In this document: one piece after another, positions 32,001 to 43,617 of the stretch
How positions within the stretch are numbered: the first letter of the stretch is position 1
Layout of the letters: the number at the start of each line of letters is the position of its first letter
Origin: Rhizophagus irregularis
Taxonomy: Eukaryota; Glomeromycota; Glomeromycetes; Glomerales; Glomeraceae
Direction: 5' to 3'
DNA length: 64,000 nt
Assembly: GCF_026210795.1 (NCBI RefSeq)
Contig: NC_089440.1
Span: 1,674,001 to 1,738,000, forward strand
Notes under the pieces: generated by a model
What the model saw: only the letters and a program-made list of their open reading frames with translations
The model's database searches: none
Told to the model about the DNA's origin: nothing
Position numbers and translations under genes: made by a program

Positions 32001-33529
32001 AGCAATTGTTCTTAGTTTGACTAATTTACTTCCATAATCACAAAAAAACTCCAAGATAGCTCTGAATCCACTTTCAGTTAAATGCATCAACATTATGTTA
32101 CTTTTAACCTATTTTGTTCATTTGTGTAAGTAACGATTATAAGTCGAATTGATAAGATTATATTATTTTAATACCTGAAATTTTCCATTCTCTAACTGAA
32201 GAAACAAATAACTTGGCCTACCCGATAACATGAACAATACTTCACGTATTGCATCGAGCTCAGTTATATACTTTGCCCGAGTTGGATCATAAAATAGATA
32301 ACGTTCATCTTGACTATGATGTTTAGCGAGTACGGGAGCTTCAATTATGAAAGAAGATTTAAATTTCAAATAATTAAGACAAGTGGCTTACTGCAATTAC
32401 ATAAGATTACCTTACCTAAGGTACAAGCATCGTTAAAACTAAACTCGGTCTCTATTAAAAATGAACATTTTTTAATATGTTTTATAATCTAATCATAAAA
32501 CAAATTATAAAAGAAACCATTCATACCAAATATTTCGGGATTACTATGAAAATCATTTCTCCAATATTGTTTCGATTCTATTTCTTGAATAATATCGTAG
32601 TTTATATCAAACTCTAACACTTCATCTTTTTCATTTTGGTGTTCAGAATTTGATACATTCTTTTGTATTGACTATAATCAATAATAAATTAATGCGTTGA
32701 ATATTCAACATTATTTATTTGCATTTACATTATATTATTAATAATTACAGATCTTCGAGAGTTTTGTAAGTTAACAGCTCGATCACCCAATCTCTCTCTA
32801 ATCCATGCTTGTACATCAAAATTTCCCCAATCATCATCGTCATCATCATCATCAACATAATTAGATTTTATTTCCCAATGTGGACCTTTTAGTGGTTCTT
32901 CGCGAAATATATCTTCAACATTTAATTGAGTTTTTAACTTTGGTTTCGAAAGAGAAGGATTAAATGGGATTCGAAGAGGTGATTCTGACAAGTTTAATAT
33001 AAGATTCAAAATATCATAACGCGTGTGAATCTATAAAAATTAAAAAGATGTCAATCAAAAGAATATAATGACACGTCAAGTTTTATGAATGAATAACTTA
33101 CGGGAATCGAACCTTTATGAACTGGGCGATTTATGTACGTAGTAAACATTTTTTCTAAATAATCGGCTTTATCATCTTGTGCGTGTAATCGAAATTTTTC
33201 TATCAAACTTAATAACAAAAGATCAATAAAATAGTAATCAATAAATATAATTAATTTAATTATATTAAATTTTGCATACCCTTCGTAACTTCGTGATATA
33301 TCTTTGTGACCTGCACTTCCAAATTTACCGTATTTGAAGGTTGAATGAACATTATTTACAAATTTTTTATAATTTTCTGATCCCGGCTAAACATGTAAAA
33401 TGCAAACATTATTTTTTTTTATCTATAATAAAGTAAATAAATAAATTATTAACTAAAAAGTATACGAACCACTGTACTTGTTAAATGTTGTACAAGTTTT
33501 TCAATTAATGAATTAACAATACTCGACAT
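29067..33529 (-). CDS. TUBGCP5: Gamma-tubulin complex component 5 (GCP5), 17 exons, 1086 aa
   Basis: GCP5 joins the gamma-tubulin ring complex that nucleates microtubules at fungal spindle pole bodies. Exons (minus strand): 33529-33470, 33386-33280, 33207-33102, 33030-32749, 32671-32527, 32451-32416, 32338-32175, 32108-31996, 31924-31785, 31697-31593, 31527-31269, 31191-31038, 30963-30283, 30217-30038, 29969-29751, 29663-29538, 29450-29067. Every junction is GT...AG and in phase (3261 nt), about the family length. Recognisable parts are the N-terminal GRIP1 side (IHTRYDILNLILNLSESPLR, GPHWEIKSNY), the central helices (LYGQTAQAFAASILK, ILVREVLF-like IREVLFMLSGRPS) and the C-terminal GRIP2 side (LPWPLNNIIHGNTLEMYKRI at about residue 845, FLNAIWDYAMRT). 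Exon 13 carries an acidic, poorly conserved insert of roughly 100 residues. It is a conserved single-copy type of gene among expanded families. Short alternative exons cannot be excluded. Confidence 0.92.
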
Positions 33530-34382
33530 GACGAGAAAGAAGGTATGATGATCAAATTTGTTACTTTATTTTTAAACCCTACATTTATCGTTCCAAATAT
33601 GGATAAATTGATTGTCTTAAACAATAACAGATAAACCTATCTTTAGGGCAATAAAGTTGGCACACTATTTTTATTGGACGATAAATAGTGGATAAGACCA
33701 ATCCAAAAAGTTTTTCTAGAAAAGATATCTAATACTAATTAACGAAAAATTATAAAATCTACGACTTGATATATCTAATACTTTATTAACGTCTTCAATA
33801 ATTTAAAATCTCTGATGAGTTGATCCATATGAAAACGTTTATTTCTACGCGTTTCTTGAATTCTACCTACACGTGATCTATCCATAAAGAACGTTAAAAA
33901 AAAATATTTTTAAATACTCGACGATGTATGCGTTCCAGTAACGGATATGCATATTTCCAACCGGCAAAAAAAGTTGGTAGAAAATTGTTTTTGATTTTTT
34001 CGCGTACTTGCCTTTACAATTCAAATAGATACTTTATAGAATCTTTTGAATGAAAAGATTTCTCTGCGCCTATAACGTACTTCCCTTCACATATCGATTT
34101 TTTTTACCAAAGAATGTGTCTCTAAATTTGAATAGAACGTAAATCATTTCTCTACACCAAAACATAATTCCCAAATATTTATATAAAACTCTACAAAGAA
34201 TAACTTATTTTTATAACTTTTATTATTATAAAACTATATATAAAAGAATTCCAACTATACACTACATACAATTTATTTTTTGAAAAAAAAATAAACAAAA
34301 AAAAAAGAATACAAATTTCTAACCTTATATATATACTCTAATATACAAAAAAAAAAAAAGTACAATCCCAAATGAAATATTA
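33530..34382. other. Intergenic, GCP5 5' side to F-box 3' side
   Basis: AT-rich, with no gene or strong repeat. It must contain the GCP5 promoter, but no clear core element stands out. Confidence 0.5.
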
Positions 34383-35681
34383 CTAATAATAATAAGATTC
34401 CTTAGAATTATCAAGACTAAATATATTCAATTTTCTTAAAGTATATAATTCATCTATTTTTTGATGCCATTTTACCATTTCAGTACCAACAAAATCATGA
34501 TCAAGAGTAGCTTGTTTTGCATAAAATGATACAGATAATTCAGTAATATTGGGGCATAAAGATAAAATCTTATTATTATTACTAGTAATAACTTCAAAAT
34601 CTGTGAAATTAAAGCCAATTTGGTTTAAGGATTTACCATATTTTTCAATTATTTTTGTAGTAATATCAGAAGGATAATATAAATAAGATAAATGTAAATT
34701 CCTTAAGAGAGGAAAATTACATTTCATAATAGAAATTGATAAACCTCCACAAAAACATAAACAAAGTGTATGTAATTTATTAAATTGATTTATGATGTTA
34801 ATGGAAGGTTCAGTAAGTTGAGCGTGAATAATTTTTAAAGATTTTAAGGATTTTTTATGAGAATGTAAAGAAGAAAAGATAGGATCTGAACCATTTGATA
34901 TATTTGCGATCGTAAATTCATTAATATAATTTTGAGATTTAATTATCGTTGAAATTAATTGAATGAGTTCAGGGGTGTAATTCAAGGGACTTAATCTAAA
35001 ATCTAAACAACGAAGATCCTTGCAATTTGATGAAATAATATCTAAAAGTTGAATAATGTTTTGTGATAAAGGTGTAAATAAAACTTTAAGTATTCTTAAT
35101 TGTGATAATAATATATTAAAATTTGTAAATGCAACCAATTCAGGAGTATCAAAATCATTATTTAAAATGATACTTCTTAAATTTGTTGACATTCTAGTAA
35201 ATAATTGAAATAATATCGAAATAACGATTTGTGCCATAATTGGTTTATGCTCTTGTTTTGTTTCCCTATCACACCATTTAAGTACCGTCGAAGAAACAAC
35301 TCTTTCTAAATCTTTAAATGAGATTTCATTTAAAAAGAATGGATATTCGAAAAGAGTTCTTCTTGGAATAAGATTCATTACGTTTAAATATGGTTTTAAA
35401 TTAAAGTCCAGTAAAAAATTTTCTTCTTTGTTCAGACATAATAAGTATGTACGAATTAACCTATGACTGTTTCGTTTCGGAAGTTGTTTAAATGGATTAT
35501 TCCATAAAAGTGGGACAACATTCTGACACCAATATCTATTCACTAAAAGCGATGAATGCAAAGAACTAGTTTCTTGTACATATTTAAGTATTTGTTGCAT
35601 TATTTCAGGCGGTAATGTTGGCAGTGTGACCTTTTCAGGTCTATTTAAAAGACTAACAATTATATTTAGAAAATATCGCAT
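34383..35681 (-). CDS. F-box protein with hydrophobic N-terminal leader, 432 aa
   Basis: Intronless. The F-box begins about residue 19 (LPTLPPEIMQQILKYVQ) and continues LHSSLLVNRYWCQNVVPLLW to about residue 63. It is preceded by MRYFLNIIVSLLNRPEK, which is hydrophobic with basic residues. The genes at 45210 and 47836 share this layout and later motifs (here TLFEYPFFLNEISFKDLERV; there ALFNYSRYLQEFSYSDLELV), so the three form a subfamily. The C-terminal part has LRR-like segments (NFNILLSQLRILKVLF, NKLHTLCLCFCGGLS, LLRNLHLSYL). Probably an SCF substrate receptor; the leader may direct it to a membrane or organelle, which is inference. The start is the first ATG of the frame. Confidence 0.87.
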   Translation of the reverse strand: MRYFLNIIVSLLNRPEKVTLPTLPPEIMQQILKYVQETSSLHSSLLVNRYWCQNVVPLLWNNPFKQLPKRNSHRLIRTYLLCLNKEENFLLDFNLKPYLNVMNLIPRRTLFEYPFFLNEISFKDLERVVSSTVLKWCDRETKQEHKPIMAQIVISILFQLFTRMSTNLRSIILNNDFDTPELVAFTNFNILLSQLRILKVLFTPLSQNIIQLLDIISSNCKDLRCLDFRLSPLNYTPELIQLISTIIKSQNYINEFTIANISNGSDPIFSSLHSHKKSLKSLKIIHAQLTEPSINIINQFNKLHTLCLCFCGGLSISIMKCNFPLLRNLHLSYLYYPSDITTKIIEKYGKSLNQIGFNFTDFEVITSNNNKILSLCPNITELSVSFYAKQATLDHDFVGTEMVKWHQKIDELYTLRKLNIFSLDNSKESYYY

Positions 35682-38414
35682 TGTTTTTAATTAATATAGA
35701 TTAAAAAAAGGAATATTTTTGGAAGAAAATAAAAGATAAAATTTATAAACGACGAGAACGAAAAATACCGAAAAAAAAAATTTATATATTTTTTTATATA
35801 AACAATGGAAAACTTGTTCATATTCTGGTAAATAAATGCGGCTGATTGTAATAATTTGAATTAAACAATTACATTTTGACGAATATTCAAAACTGCGCCT
35901 GCATAGTAGCACGAAACTAAAAGTGGGGCATTCGTTAATAGTATATAAAACAATGGATTAAATAAAAAATCCGATCGCACGGTAATTTTGATTACAAATT
36001 TAATAAACGAGCGAAAGCAGAACAACGATTGGGCTGGTTTACAGAAAAAACGATCGTCTACCTGCGAATTGTAAAGAAAACCATTCGTTTGTTGTCTGTC
36101 TGTTCTTACATTTTATTTTATCGGAATTATAATAATTTTATGTAACACGTGACGCCCGTATTATTGTTGTAATTATTGCATACATCATGCATCATTGATG
36201 TAACGTTGAACTCGAAATAGAAGGAAGTATAATGAACCCTATTGTTCTATCGATTTAAGTTTGGGTTTTTACGGAAATTTTCAATGATTGGTCATTTTTA
36301 CTGCGCCATATCACCGTCAAAATAATATATTAACATGCAAACATGCAACGTATTTTTACTAAACCCTAGAATTGAGTAAATGTGCTATAATCCGTATCAA
36401 AATATCATCCAAGAAGGAAAATTCATGCCCGAAAAAATTGTTCTATAACGACAAAGGAATAAAAGAACGCAATGTACATTATTACAAACGAAGAAAGTCT
36501 TTGACTAACCAATCGTGAAATGTATTGAAAATTAAGTAATAAAAATATAAATAAGCACTTTAAATGGTAACTATGTGAATCATAATTTGAAATTTAATGA
36601 ACAGATGTTATTAATTTATAAAATGCTTTTAAGTTCCTTGAAATTCTGACATTTCTTCCCTTTTCACGAAGATTCAATAAATGATATTTTCTTATTATTT
36701 TTTTTCAAAACATATCGCATAGATGCTGATGTTCATTCAAATCATTATCGGTATTACTGCAAATTTTATACGTTTACCGAGCGTTTAGGTTTGCCTAGCA
36801 AGGTAACGCTTTTGGAGTTGAACCCTACATATAGGATTTTACCCGAAAATTTGATACCATTTTTTCTTCCATATTAGCTGTCGTCATTAGTTAAGTCTTT
36901 GGCAAAATTCGGTACTGTGACTATCCAATTTTCTTGACAACTGTCTCCTGCGCTAGATTATCTTGCTAGAAGCAGTCCTTCCTTGTTGGTTTTTGTCCAA
37001 TAGTATCGGAAAATAGTATAAATGTTAGTAATTATCACAAATTTATCCTGAGACAATAGAGTGTAAATTGAAATTTATTAAATTAAGGTAGCAAAATCCG
37101 AATTCCTAAAGACAATAAAATATATAATTAAAATTATATAATTCATATACCCAGATAATTTTATTATTTACCAAGTAGATTAAGCATATATTTAAATATG
37201 TGAAATGTATATATGGTCAGCGTTTACGTTGTTACATTAGGTAATAATATAAATGTATATTATAGTCATCATTAAAATAATTCTACTGAAACTTTAATCC
37301 AAAATTTAATTACAAATATTTATTTGTTCAAGATATTTCTTATTCTTTGTGTGCATCGTACTGTTTATACATGTATTGTTTGGCATCTGTTTATACGTCG
37401 GTCGTATCGCATACAGTATATTTTTCAATATTCCTGCATCGAGTTATGTAGGCTATTCCATCATTATTTATTTTTCTTTTTTTTTATCCATCCATAGGTG
37501 AAATCTTAACATCTATCGATTACTACAATTATGTATTGCTATCCTAATAGTTTGATCGATCATATATAAACGAGAGGGATTTGATCAGCAGAATTCTTTT
37601 ATATTTCGGAGAATTCCAATGTGTTTGTCAACATTGAGTAAGAAGGGCCTGAAGGCAATAACTACGAAACCTTTTTATTTTCCTGAAGATTCTAGATGGT
37701 GTTAAACCCGGATTACTCCATTAAACAATCTTTTTTTTCCAGAAATTCATAAACAAACGTTGCCCCAAAGGTATTTTCTCGTGTGCAAAACGGTACGCTG
37801 ATCCACAAGCCGGCCGAGAAAAATGTTGCAAAAAAATGCATTGAAAATCAAATTCTCTTAGATAAAAACATTTACCCATCGTCTACTCCCTCTTTTAAAG
37901 AAAGAAGTTTAATTTGAGTGTGATAGTAAATCTCTTCAAACCATCTTTTTATCAGTAATACGTGATACAAAATTATCATGTAATCCTTCTAGTCAGCACG
38001 TGCACTAAGCATAATTTATATATTTCTTATCTTTCTGCAAGAAATGTTAAGTATTAAAACAAATTTAGGACTTTTTAAGAAATCAAACGATTATCCTGAT
38101 TTTAGGTTAGCCGAATGAGTGAACGACATTTAGTAACACCATATTATAAAGTTTCCAATAATTACAATCGATTCTTTTGAATGAAACTTTCTTACCCTTC
38201 ACGTAACCATATTAAGATAAATTTGGTGAAAAAAGGTAAATTGGCTTACATTTTGATATGTTGTGCAAAATTTAGATGAGATTTAACATTGAAATTTTAT
38301 TGTTTCCCGGATTGGAAATTGATATGAGCACATGACGCCATAAAGCATACACAGTTATATTTTATGAGTTCACTTAATTCTAAATTTTCTTTCTCATAAC
38401 AACGATTTAGCAAA
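35682..38414. other. Gene-free stretch upstream of the vWA/alpha-kinase pair
   Basis: About 2.7 kb without a supported gene. A short open stretch at about 36770-36875 reads LGLPSKVTLLELNPTYRILP and could be a remnant of an unidentified gene. Nothing else stands out. Confidence 0.5.
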
Positions 38415-40409
38415 ATGAGTAAAATATGCTCGGAAACAGACTCGGAGGTAGAACTCAATAAGGAAGAGCAAGGTGATACTGAGATTGATTTGAAAAATCC
38501 AGACCACGCTTGTCATGCCGTCGACTCCTTAGATTCAACTATAGGAAGTAGCTATTCCCTTTGTGGACTTACCCAAAAATCTACAATCACCTCCGAAACA
38601 TTACTATCTGAATTGAGTGTTCACAAAGTCAAAAGAATTGAACGTTATGCCTATGAAGCCGGTGATGATCGTTACAAGAGCAAGAGCAAAAGCAAAAGCA
38701 AAGAAAATCCTAGTACTGACTCTGTTGATCCCGCAAGCAAAAAAGAGGCTGATGCAATAGCTTTACGAGAAGAGGCTATATCAGAAACGCTTACCACTAT
38801 CAAAAAGTCTCTAAAAGTTGACTTATGTTTTGTGTTGGACTGCACTGGTTCCATGTCAAGCTATATCGATGCTGCAAAGAACTGTATTCAACAAGTGGTG
38901 GAACACATGGAGCAAATAAACCCTACCATCAAACTCTGGGTCGGATTCTGCGGCTACCGTGATCATTGTGATGGCTCTGACCGCATACAAATATTAGACT
39001 TCACTGACTCATACTCAATATTCAAAAGCTATCTCTCAGACAAGGTAAAAGCCACAGGAGGTGGTGATGCACCAGAAGACGTCTTAGGCGGTCTCGATGC
39101 TGCCATTGATAAAATGAAATGGACTCACAGAACTCGTGTTCTTCTCCATTTAGGGGATGCACCACCACATGGTCGCCGTTTTACAAATAAATATGATGCC
39201 TATCCAGATGGTGACCCAAATGGCTTAACCGCAGAAAGTGTGTTAGAAAAAATTCAATCAGAAGAAATTCTTTATTATTTTGGGAAGATTACAAGTCTAA
39301 CCGATAAAATGATCGATGTATTCCGCGATATAATTGGTGAATTCTTGATATTTGATCTCAATGTGGATGGTGAGGATCCAAAGGCATTAACTACAAAACT
39401 TTTTGAGGCTGTCTGTTCATCTATAACCTCCTCCGTAATATTGACAAGTTCCGAAGCGGAAAATATTTACAGACGCAAGCGGAAGAATCTTGAAAAAGAC
39501 CCACAAAAACCTGCTGAATGGGACACTCTCCCGACCGAAACTGGAAAACTTTTGCATTATCGTTTCCCAAAAACTATAGCTGATATTAAGAACCCATATT
39601 ACTTTACTAAACCGAATCTCGTTATTAAGAAATTTACTTATAAACGCGCTCCGAAACCATTCTCTTCGGGTTCTGAACGATACGCTTATTTTGCTCTCAA
39701 TCTTACTCGTGAGCCGGCTGAGGAAATTATTATAAAAGAATGCGTTGAAATTGGAAAAAAAGCAAACTCTCTTGAACGATATCTTGAGATGATAGAAACT
39801 TCAACCATTGCCTATTTTCTCTCAAAGCAATTCAACGCAGCCGCTAAACTACTTGATATCAAGAAGAAGGTGAATTTCCTCAAACCGCAAGCTTTGCGTC
39901 ATAAGGACGGCGGTGAAGTTAAAGTTAAAGACGGCGGTGAAGTTAAAGTTAAAGACGGCGGTGAAGTTAAAGTTAAAGACGGCGGCGAAGTTAAAGACGG
40001 TGGTGAAGTTAAAGACGGTGGTGAAGTTAAAGACGGCGGTGAAGTTAAAGACAGCGAAGGTGACAAAGAAGGTTCCAATATTCAATGCTACACTATAGAA
40101 CCGATGTTTCATGAAACATTTAAACGGTTTAACATAAATAATGGAATTATTAAAGAATACCATTCCACTCTTGAGGCATTCGCTCATTTTACATACGAAC
40201 AAACAAAAGGTTATTTAGTGGTTTATGACCTACAAGGAATTGAGATTGACGGTCAGTTCTTGCTAACAGACCCAGCAATACATTGTGAAGATAAATTAAG
40301 GTTTGGAAAAACAAATCTTGGAGAAAGAGGTATCAAGGAGTGTTTCTTAGCAAATCACAAGTGTGGCAACGTGTGTGAAAAGTTGGGTTTGGCTAAGATA
40401 GGTGACTGA
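38415..40409 (+). CDS. vWA-domain alpha-type protein kinase (VwkA-like), 664 aa
   Basis: Intronless. Atypical alpha-kinase fused to a von Willebrand A domain, the layout of Dictyostelium VwkA. The vWA domain starts about residue 135 (VDLCFVLDCTGSM) with a metal-binding D-x-T-x-S motif, then KLWVGFCGYRDHCD and GGGDAPEDVLGGLDAA. The kinase domain follows from about residue 405. It has the ATP-site lysine context EEIIIKEC (about 440), the LTDPAIHC motif near the catalytic end, a Gly-rich FGKTNLGERGI loop, and a zinc-binding NHKCGNVCEKLGL tail. A repeat run of KDGGEV units is inserted inside the kinase domain at about residues 497-545; its neighbour at 41752 has only RYKDGSDVR there. It likely phosphorylates Ser/Thr in helical substrates; the target is unknown. 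It forms a direct tandem pair with 41752-43617. Confidence 0.9.
   Translation: MSKICSETDSEVELNKEEQGDTEIDLKNPDHACHAVDSLDSTIGSSYSLCGLTQKSTITSETLLSELSVHKVKRIERYAYEAGDDRYKSKSKSKSKENPSTDSVDPASKKEADAIALREEAISETLTTIKKSLKVDLCFVLDCTGSMSSYIDAAKNCIQQVVEHMEQINPTIKLWVGFCGYRDHCDGSDRIQILDFTDSYSIFKSYLSDKVKATGGGDAPEDVLGGLDAAIDKMKWTHRTRVLLHLGDAPPHGRRFTNKYDAYPDGDPNGLTAESVLEKIQSEEILYYFGKITSLTDKMIDVFRDIIGEFLIFDLNVDGEDPKALTTKLFEAVCSSITSSVILTSSEAENIYRRKRKNLEKDPQKPAEWDTLPTETGKLLHYRFPKTIADIKNPYYFTKPNLVIKKFTYKRAPKPFSSGSERYAYFALNLTREPAEEIIIKECVEIGKKANSLERYLEMIETSTIAYFLSKQFNAAAKLLDIKKKVNFLKPQALRHKDGGEVKVKDGGEVKVKDGGEVKVKDGGEVKDGGEVKDGGEVKDGGEVKDSEGDKEGSNIQCYTIEPMFHETFKRFNINNGIIKEYHSTLEAFAHFTYEQTKGYLVVYDLQGIEIDGQFLLTDPAIHCEDKLRFGKTNLGERGIKECFLANHKCGNVCEKLGLAKIGD
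39903..40050 (+). repeat. In-frame coding minisatellite (24 bp then 18 bp units)
   Basis: gacggcggtgaagttaaagt plus taaa (24 bp, coding KDGGEVKV) is repeated about three times. It is followed by about four 18 bp units (KDGGEV). All lengths are multiples of three, so the kinase frame is kept. The array is absent from the two paralogues in this window. Confidence 0.93.
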
Positions 40410-41751
40410 AGCTAGATTCGGCATGTTGTATTTTTATATATTTTAAATCACATGTACAGTATTTATGTGTTTTACTAAGGGACGTGAATATTACTATTAT
40501 GATTATTAAATTTTTAACTTTGGTTTAAAACATGCATTAATCAAGAAATTAAAAAAAAAGGTCTAGGATATAATATCCTGTACAGTGCTAAGATAATAGT
40601 ATATAGTTATGTATAAAATTTCTATAGTAAAAAATTTTTTGAATCTATTTATATACGTAATTTAAAAAGAAAATAATGCTGGGCAAAGTTTAACATATAG
40701 CAGTAATTCAACCCACTCGATAGTTAATAGCTAACACAAACTATTGTATTAAAAAAAAATTCACAATAAGGTCTGCTAAACTAGCATTTCATTCTTCCGC
40801 CATACATTTTAAATTGAATTAATTTGAAGGGAAAAAATTTCTTTAGCCAGTTAAAGTTTTTTTTTTAATCGGTTAAAAAATGACAATTATTCGATAAGAA
40901 TTAAGATTTTCAACTAGTTCTTTTATTTTCTCTTTATGAAAAGACACATAAAAGTCTACATGAGAAATATTGAAAATACAAAAAATTGTACTTATTTATT
41001 TATTAATTTGTGATATTATTAAAACTAATCTACAGTCAATCTTAATCAAAAACAGTAGATTTTGTCCTTCTGCATGTTTACCGTTTAACAAATCTACACG
41101 TACACGTAATATCGTGAAAATATATACGTCATTATCAATATCGATACATTTACCCTAGCAAATTGTTCAAATGAAATTGATTTTATATATGAAATTATTA
41201 TGAAACCGTTTTATCTGGAGTTTCGACGAATTGCATGGACCATTAAAAAAAAATTGATATTTATAGCATTGATTTTATTACGAGATGATTAACTTGACCT
41301 CTTTATTATAAATGTATCGGAAATTTATTAATTCGAGCCGAAATTCTCCTAAATAAAATTTTTTGTCAATTCCGCCCAAATGAATACATTAAATGTACAT
41401 TTCCTTGCAGAATATAGGTTTACAATCAAATGAAATATTTTATTGTACAAAAATGCACAAAATATTAAAATTAGTTTAGGAAATAAAACAATCATCTTGT
41501 TGGTTTTAACCAATTAATATTGTAAAGCCCCAAATTCTTTTTAACATTAATCCATTTTAAGATAAATTTGATAAAAAAAAGGCAAGTTAATGAATATCAT
41601 TTCGTTGTGCAAAAAAACAAAGAGAGATATAACATTTAGGTGTTATTGTTTCTCGAATTGGTATAAGTATATGCGCACAACGCCATAAATAAGATCCAAT
41701 CCTCACAGGAAATTTGTTTCACATAAAATTGTACACACTCAATATGACAGT
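40410..41751. other. Intergenic between the tandem vWA/alpha-kinase genes
   Basis: AT-rich without a supported gene. The last 200 bp before both kinase genes share short phrases (for example aagataaatttg with a following gaaaaaaggtaaatt-like run, and tgttgtgcaaa), as expected for a tandem duplication that took the promoter along. Confidence 0.5.
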
Positions 41752-43617
41752 ATGTCTGTCATAAATAGTTTTCTTAATTCCTTATATTCCCAATTATCCT
41801 CTTCTAATATTATTACTTCTAACGAAATGGATAAAACTGACTCAGATACTGAGCTCGATATCGGAAAACGTTGCCTACATAATCGAACTACCAGCTCTTT
41901 AGATTCTTCTGACAAAAGTTACTCTCTTTGTGGGATTTCTGTAACAGAAACTGGCACCATTTCTGAGACACTCATATCCGAATTGGGTACTGAGAAACTC
42001 GCAAAAGGGTGTCTTGAGCGCTATGCGGATGAGGCTGGTGACAGTCGTTATGCGAGCAAAAATATTTCTATCACCGACTCTGTTGACTCCGTTAACTCTG
42101 ATGATTCATTAGAAGCTGAGACGATAATTTTACGAGAGGAAATTATATTCAAAGCAATTCAAAATATAAAGAACTCGATGCAAGTCGACCTATGCTTCGT
42201 GTTGGATTGCACGGGTTCCATGACAAAATATATCAATGCTGCAAAGAACTGTATCCTACAGGTGGTCCGTCATATGGAAAATACAAACCCTAACATCAAA
42301 CTCTGGGTCGGATTCTGCGGCTATCGTGATCATTGTGACAACTCTGATCGCATACAAATTTTAGACTTCACTGACTCATACTCAAAATTCAAAAGCTATA
42401 TCTCAGACGAGGTAAAAGCTAAAGGTGGTGGTGATGCTCCCGAAGACGTCTTAGGTGGTCTTGATGCTGCTACAAATAAGATGAAATGGTCTCACAGAAC
42501 ACGCATTCTTCTTCATTTGGGCGACGCTCCGCCGCACGGTCGCCGTTTCACCAATAAATCTGATAGCTATCCAGATGGTGACCCAAACGGTTTAACTGCA
42601 GAAGGCGTGTTAAAAAACCTTCAATCAGAAGAAATTCTTTATTATTTTGGGAAGATTACAAATCAAACCGATAAAATGATCGATGTATTCCGTGATATAA
42701 TTAGAGAATTTCCGGTGTTTAATTTTGAAAGTGATTGTAAGGATCCAGAGGTATTAACTAGGAAACTCTTTGAGGCAGTCTGTTCTTCCATAACTTCCTC
42801 TGTCACATTAACTAGCATCACAGACGAAAATGTTTATGTACGCAGTCGAAGGGAACTTGAGATGGATAAAAATGTACCTGATTGGAAAATGCTTCCGGTC
42901 AATACTGGAAAACTTTTGCATTATCTTCCTCCGAAAACTTTAGATGACATCAAGAATAAAAAATATTTCAAAAATAAATCGAATTTAATTCTCCGAAAAT
43001 TTTCTTACAAACTCGCCCCGAAACCATTCTCTTCAGGAGCAGAACGTTACGCTTATTACGCTCTTGATGCCACACGTGAGCAGACTGAGGAAATTGTTAT
43101 AAAAGAATGTATCGACCTCGGAAAAAAAGCAAATTCTCTTGAACGATACCTCGAAATGATAGAAGTTTCCACTGTCGCTCACTTCCTTTCAGCAAAATTC
43201 AACTTGGCTGCCAAACAAATTGGTATCAAGAAAAAGGTGAATTTTCTCAAATCGCAAGCTTTGCGCTATAAAGATGGTTCCGATGTTCGATGTTATGCAG
43301 TAGAACCGAAATTTCGCGATGGTTTGTTTAAACGATTTAACGTAAACAGAGGAGTAATTAAAGAATACCATTCCACCCTTGAAGCGTTCGCACATTTCAC
43401 ATACGAATATACAGGAGGTTATTTAGTGGTTTATGACTTACAAGGAGTAGAGCTCTCTAATAAATTTTTGCTAACAGATCCGGCAATACACTGCAAGAAT
43501 CGTTTAAGATTTGGGAGAACAAATCTCGGAAAAAGAGGCATTGAAGTTTGTTTCTTAGCGAATCATAAGTGTGGCAATGTGTGTGAGAAGTTGGGTTTGG
43601 CTAAGATAAGCAAATGA
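41752..43617 (+). CDS. vWA-domain alpha-type protein kinase (VwkA-like), 621 aa
   Basis: Intronless tandem paralogue of 38415-40409. The vWA domain begins about residue 144 (VDLCFVLDCTGSM). The alpha-kinase domain has ETEEIVIKEC-like lysine context (EEIVIKECIDLG), LTDPAIHC, RFGRTNLGKRGIEVC and the NHKCGNVCEKLGL zinc tail, so all key motifs are present. I give the start at 41752 (MSVINSF). An in-frame Met 25 codons later (MDKTDSDTELD) aligns better with the paralogue's start (MSKICSETDSE), so the true start may be 41827. A short out-of-frame ATG at 41743 precedes it and could act as a small upstream frame. The kinase domain lacks the KDGGEV repeat. Probably a signalling kinase; substrate unknown. 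Confidence 0.9.
   Translation: MSVINSFLNSLYSQLSSSNIITSNEMDKTDSDTELDIGKRCLHNRTTSSLDSSDKSYSLCGISVTETGTISETLISELGTEKLAKGCLERYADEAGDSRYASKNISITDSVDSVNSDDSLEAETIILREEIIFKAIQNIKNSMQVDLCFVLDCTGSMTKYINAAKNCILQVVRHMENTNPNIKLWVGFCGYRDHCDNSDRIQILDFTDSYSKFKSYISDEVKAKGGGDAPEDVLGGLDAATNKMKWSHRTRILLHLGDAPPHGRRFTNKSDSYPDGDPNGLTAEGVLKNLQSEEILYYFGKITNQTDKMIDVFRDIIREFPVFNFESDCKDPEVLTRKLFEAVCSSITSSVTLTSITDENVYVRSRRELEMDKNVPDWKMLPVNTGKLLHYLPPKTLDDIKNKKYFKNKSNLILRKFSYKLAPKPFSSGAERYAYYALDATREQTEEIVIKECIDLGKKANSLERYLEMIEVSTVAHFLSAKFNLAAKQIGIKKKVNFLKSQALRYKDGSDVRCYAVEPKFRDGLFKRFNVNRGVIKEYHSTLEAFAHFTYEYTGGYLVVYDLQGVELSNKFLLTDPAIHCKNRLRFGRTNLGKRGIEVCFLANHKCGNVCEKLGLAKISK

Noticed and set aside
35691-35912. 73-codon minus-strand frame upstream of an F-box gene
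   Set aside because: Poly-Phe/Tyr composition from AT-rich leader sequence, with no domain.
39849-40202. 117-codon minus-strand frame
   Set aside because: Antisense of the KDGGEV repeat in the kinase gene, with no domain.
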